A model generated the notes under the pieces. The model did not search any database and was not told the origin of the DNA. It saw nothing but the letters and a program-made list of their open reading frames with translations. From an uncultured Poribacteria bacterium (GTDB lineage: Bacteria > Poribacteria > WGA-4E > WGA-3G), in the NCBI GenBank assembly GCA_951828385.1, contig OX639973.1, positions 4,207,200 to 4,271,199 on the forward strand: DNA of 64,000 nucleotides, read 5' to 3'. Of the stretch, positions 61,147 through 64,000 are shown in pieces (the first letter of the stretch is position 1; each line of letters starts with the position of its first letter). A program made the translations under genes and the position numbers.

Positions 61147-61983
61147 TTATGCCTCCGAGTTGAGCGTGGCGCGCAGCGGTACGTCTTGGTCCTTCGGTAG
61201 ATAGTAGCTGAGCGGATCACTGACGACCCCGATTAATTGTTTCTGGATCGGGTTGCATTTGGCAACGAGTTCGTCAGGCATCGTGATATAATCCATCGGT
61301 TTGACCCAACGGTAGGCGTATCCCATAAAAATGGTTTTGCGCGGCATACCGGACCAATTGTGTCCGATACCGTGCCATGTGCGTTGTTCAAAGAGGAACG
61401 CATCTCCGGCGTTGACGTTCATAGAAATGGCACCGCGTGCCGAACCGGTATCTGGGTCAGTTGCCGGTCTGCCTGACAACCGATTACTTCCGGGTACAAG
61501 GACTGTCGCGCCAGAAGCAGGATCGGATTGGTCGCTGATAGCGTAAGCGATCTTAAGCATGATGCGCGGATGGGGTTCCTGCATTTCCGCATGTGACGTG
61601 CCACCGTCGCGGTGCAAGCCGATACGGTTCTTTACCTCGTCAGGCGGTTCTTCTTTAGAGGGCAGCACAATCAGATGAGATGTAATCATCTGAACGTTCC
61701 AATTGAGTACGCCGTAGGCGAGCGGCACGGTCTTCTGCCAATCAAGAAGTTGGAGGAACGCCTCGTGGTGCGTGATGCAGTTACGGAGATTCAACTTACC
61801 GCCTGCTTCAAGATTCCCCGCTGCTTCTTCTTTGGCGTAAACTTCGTCAACAGCGGCATCAATTTCCGCGACGACATCGGCGGGCAAGGCGTTTTTAATT
61901 AACAGGTACCCGTTGTTTTCGACGAATTCCTTGTGCTGTGGTGTAAAGATTGCTGCTTCCTTAAGATCTGTTGTCGTATCCAT
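61147..61983 (-). CDS. Phytanoyl-CoA dioxygenase (PhyH) family protein
   Basis: A 278-residue Fe(II)/2-oxoglutarate oxygenase. The iron site is H124-x-D126 (GLHRDGG) and H204 (TWHGIGH), with R215 in PRKTIFMGYAYRW as the likely co-substrate contact. LLIKNALPADVVAEIDAA near 27-44 is the usual N-terminal motif. It is a paralogue of the enzyme at 22891-23739 and shares YRW and the closing DVPLR segment. Such enzymes are strongly expanded in Poribacteria-like genomes. The substrate is unknown. Confidence 0.9.
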   Translation of the reverse strand: MDTTTDLKEAAIFTPQHKEFVENNGYLLIKNALPADVVAEIDAAVDEVYAKEEAAGNLEAGGKLNLRNCITHHEAFLQLLDWQKTVPLAYGVLNWNVQMITSHLIVLPSKEEPPDEVKNRIGLHRDGGTSHAEMQEPHPRIMLKIAYAISDQSDPASGATVLVPGSNRLSGRPATDPDTGSARGAISMNVNAGDAFLFEQRTWHGIGHNWSGMPRKTIFMGYAYRWVKPMDYITMPDELVAKCNPIQKQLIGVVSDPLSYYLPKDQDVPLRATLNSEA

Positions 61984-62225
61984 AGAGTTTATCCTTTAGT
62001 CTGCTGAAAATAACCTTGATCTGCTGATCGGGATTCAAATCATACTATGCATTATACAAGACATACCGAAAAAATTTCAAATCAATTTTATTTTATTGTA
62101 GGCGCAAAACGGAATATTCAATAGCAAGCAGTGCACCGTTCTTCTCAAAAGTTCGCGACGCTGTCAAAAATCGCCTGTTAAACACATGTACACTGACGGA
62201 TGAAAGAGAGGAAGCCCCACGCGAT

Positions 62226-64000
62226 TTGAAAAGCGAATTGACTTCAGCACCTTATAGATTCAGAGCACCTCCCGAACAAAATAGTCGAAGCATTAAGTTT
62301 GGCGCGTCATGGCGAGCGATTCTACTCGGCACGCTCTTGATCATCCCGAACATGTACTGGATTCTGGACTCTGCCGGGCAAGGGTATCCGACGACTATTT
62401 CTCTCTATTTTAACGTCATTTTCTGCGTTTTTGTTATCATGGGGGTTAACCTCGTCTTGGTACGGGTTGCTCCTGGGATCGCGCTGCAACAAGGCGAATT
62501 GCTGACGGTTTACGTCATGTTAGCGATCGCTTCTTCGCTGGCAGGGCACGATGTACTTCGCGTCCTGATCCCGATGATTCCGTACGCGTTCTGGTACGCA
62601 ACGCCAGAAAATGACTGGGCAGACCTGTTTCATCGGTATATCCCGGATTGGATGGCTGTCAAAGAACGGACCTTCTTAACAGAGTATTATCGCGGCGAGA
62701 CAACCCTTTACGAATGGGAAACTGTCCACGGTTGGCTGACGACAACAGTTGCTTGGGGAGGTTTTCTATGCGTGATGGTATTCCTGATGGTGTGTATCAA
62801 CAGTCTCGTTCGGAAGCAGTGGACAGAGCACGAGAAACTGAGCTATCCCATCATTCAGTTGCCGCTTGAATTGACAAGCGGTGGTAGAACAAACTTGCTC
62901 ACAAACAAAATGATGTGGCTTGGGTTCGGGATTGCAGGAGCGATTGACATCCTCAATGGGCTCCACTATCTTTATCCGAATGTGCCGAGTTTGGGCGGGA
63001 GACTCTACGATTTACGTCCATTCTTTACACAGAAACCGTGGAGTGCAGTGGGTTGGACACCTGTCGCTGTCTTTCCGTTCGCAGTGGGCATCGCTTTCTT
63101 TATTCCGCTGGATCTGTCGTTTTCATGTTGGTTTTTCTATCTCTTTTGGAAGGTAGAGCGCGTCTTCGGAGATGCTTTAGGGGTACGGGGTATGCCGAAC
63201 TTCCCGTTTACGGATGAGCAATCCTTCGGTGCGTATCTCGGCTTGTTCGTTATCGCGATTGTTGCGACGCGGAAGCACCTTGCACAAGTTGGACGCAAGT
63301 TATTTAGAAACGACCCACGCGTTGACGATTCCGACGAACCGATGTCCTATCGGGTGACGGTGTTAGGACTGATCGCAAGTATCATCTTTATCGTCGGGTT
63401 CTGTAAAACAGCGGGGATGTCTATCTGGGCGATCCTCGTGTTTTTCGGCATCTATTATGCGATTTCTACAGCGGTAACCCGGATGCGCGCAGAACTCGGT
63501 TCGCCGGTCCACGATCTACATTTCATTGGCCCCGATGAGATGATGCCCCGTATCTTTGGCACGCGGTTGCTCGGTCCACACAATTTGACGATAATGGCGT
63601 ATCTGTTCTTTTTCAACCGTGCCTATCGCGGGCATCCGATGCCGCACATCTTGGAGGGGTTTAAATTAGCAGAACGGACCGGCATTTCTAATAGACGGTT
63701 GTTGATAGCGATGTGCATTGCTATTGTTATCGGCACCTTTGCTTCTTTCTGGGCGTTCTATCATATTTCTTACATTGAAGGGGCTCGCGATTGGTTCGCG
63801 GGACGACCGTTCAACCGGCTCCAAAGTTGGTTGACTTCGCCGAGGGTACCAGATGTGCCGGCAATTGTCGCGATGTGTATCGGTTTCCTGATTACCGGCT
63901 TTTTGATGGTAATGCGGATGCGACTCTTTTGGTGGCCTTTTCACCCTGCTGGGTTTGCGATTTCCAGCAGTTGGTCGATGAATGTCTTTTGGTTCTCGAT
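62226..64000 (+). CDS. DUF6785-family polytopic membrane protein, 3' end outside window
   Basis: A reading frame open from at least 62226 to the right edge (591 codons without stop). It has at least eight hydrophobic helices, such as ILLGTLLIIPNMYWIL, FCVFVIMGVNLVLV and GLIASIIFIVGF. Conserved-looking segments are EHEKLSYPIIQLPLELTS and GMPNFPFTDEQSFGAYLG. LFWWPFHPAGFAISSSWSMN near the edge is the ending I associate with DUF6785/6784 proteins of Poribacteria and Planctomycetes. The start is uncertain: TTG 62226 after GAGAGG is my choice, but the frame is open upstream without ATG. The function is unknown. Confidence 0.82.
   Translation, partial: MKSELTSAPYRFRAPPEQNSRSIKFGASWRAILLGTLLIIPNMYWILDSAGQGYPTTISLYFNVIFCVFVIMGVNLVLVRVAPGIALQQGELLTVYVMLAIASSLAGHDVLRVLIPMIPYAFWYATPENDWADLFHRYIPDWMAVKERTFLTEYYRGETTLYEWETVHGWLTTTVAWGGFLCVMVFLMVCINSLVRKQWTEHEKLSYPIIQLPLELTSGGRTNLLTNKMMWLGFGIAGAIDILNGLHYLYPNVPSLGGRLYDLRPFFTQKPWSAVGWTPVAVFPFAVGIAFFIPLDLSFSCWFFYLFWKVERVFGDALGVRGMPNFPFTDEQSFGAYLGLFVIAIVATRKHLAQVGRKLFRNDPRVDDSDEPMSYRVTVLGLIASIIFIVGFCKTAGMSIWAILVFFGIYYAISTAVTRMRAELGSPVHDLHFIGPDEMMPRIFGTRLLGPHNLTIMAYLFFFNRAYRGHPMPHILEGFKLAERTGISNRRLLIAMCIAIVIGTFASFWAFYHISYIEGARDWFAGRPFNRLQSWLTSPRVPDVPAIVAMCIGFLITGFLMVMRMRLFWWPFHPAGFAISSSWSMNVFWFS

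Overview
The window looks like chromosome from an uncultivated, environmental Gram-negative-type bacterium. My best guess is Candidatus Poribacteria or a close relative. The basis is the gene mix: phytanoyl-CoA-type dioxygenases, Gfo/Idh/MocA oxidoreductases, a sulfatase, DUF1080, DUF5916 and DUF6785 proteins, TonB-dependent receptors, ThuA, Uma2, and a TolB-like tail with the ending I associate with that phylum. This assignment is inference, because no rRNA gene is present. Promoters of the TTGACA/17 bp/TATAAT type are frequent, and several genes start with TTG.

Layout. 0-6.8 kb: a complex I operon on the minus strand, nuoA-B-C-D-(orf103)-H-I-J-K-L, with no nuoEFG and an unusual promoter/operator gap between nuoC and nuoD. 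6.9-10.2 kb: a frame-disrupted lipoprotein/beta-propeller gene, a galactonate-dehydratase-like enzyme and a ThuA protein. 10.3-14.6 kb (plus): a membrane protein, purF, a small membrane protein, purM and an orphan FliG-like gene. 14.6-22.7 kb (minus): tonB (with a truncated copy of its own 5' end downstream), a DUF5916 outer-membrane-type protein and two related TonB-dependent receptors. 22.9-26.4 kb (minus): a PhyH dioxygenase, then a tightly coupled NHL propeller / lipoate ligase-like / FGE-like trio. 26.5-31.1 kb: a MazF/PemK toxin-antitoxin pair, 0.7 kb of gene-poor DNA and a large protein I cannot assign that has a five-cysteine cluster. 31.2-42.7 kb: argG, MoxR, a heparan N-sulfatase-like sulfatase, Uma2, a VWA membrane protein, three Gfo/Idh/MocA oxidoreductases and a DapA-family aldolase. 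43-48.9 kb (plus): ccmE-F-H-I, a carboxypeptidase-regulatory-fold protein and two HEAT-repeat proteins. 48.9-51.2 kb (plus): a three-gene, overlapping restriction-modification-like cassette (DNA methyltransferase, degenerate LAGLIDADG protein, PD-(D/E)XK nuclease). 51.4-58.1 kb (plus): 2-oxoacid:ferredoxin oxidoreductase, ccmA-ccmB, enolase, an FtsB-like protein and a DUF5069-like protein. 58.2-64 kb: Gfo/Idh, DUF1080, a six-haem cytochrome c, a second PhyH and the 5' part of a DUF6785 membrane protein running off the end.

How it fits together. Complex I without its NADH module, a ferredoxin-reducing 2-oxoacid oxidoreductase, cytochrome c maturation genes and a multihaem cytochrome suggest a respiratory chain in which ferredoxin may feed complex I. 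The TonB system, sulfatase, Gfo/Idh enzymes, aldolase, DUF1080 and galactonate-dehydratase homologue point to scavenging of complex, possibly sulfated, carbohydrates. The best candidates for something undescribed are the methyltransferase/LAGLIDADG/nuclease cassette (48.9-51.2 kb), the 1006-residue protein at 27.9-30.9 kb, and a family of short intergenic hairpins that keep the loop but change both strands of the stem.
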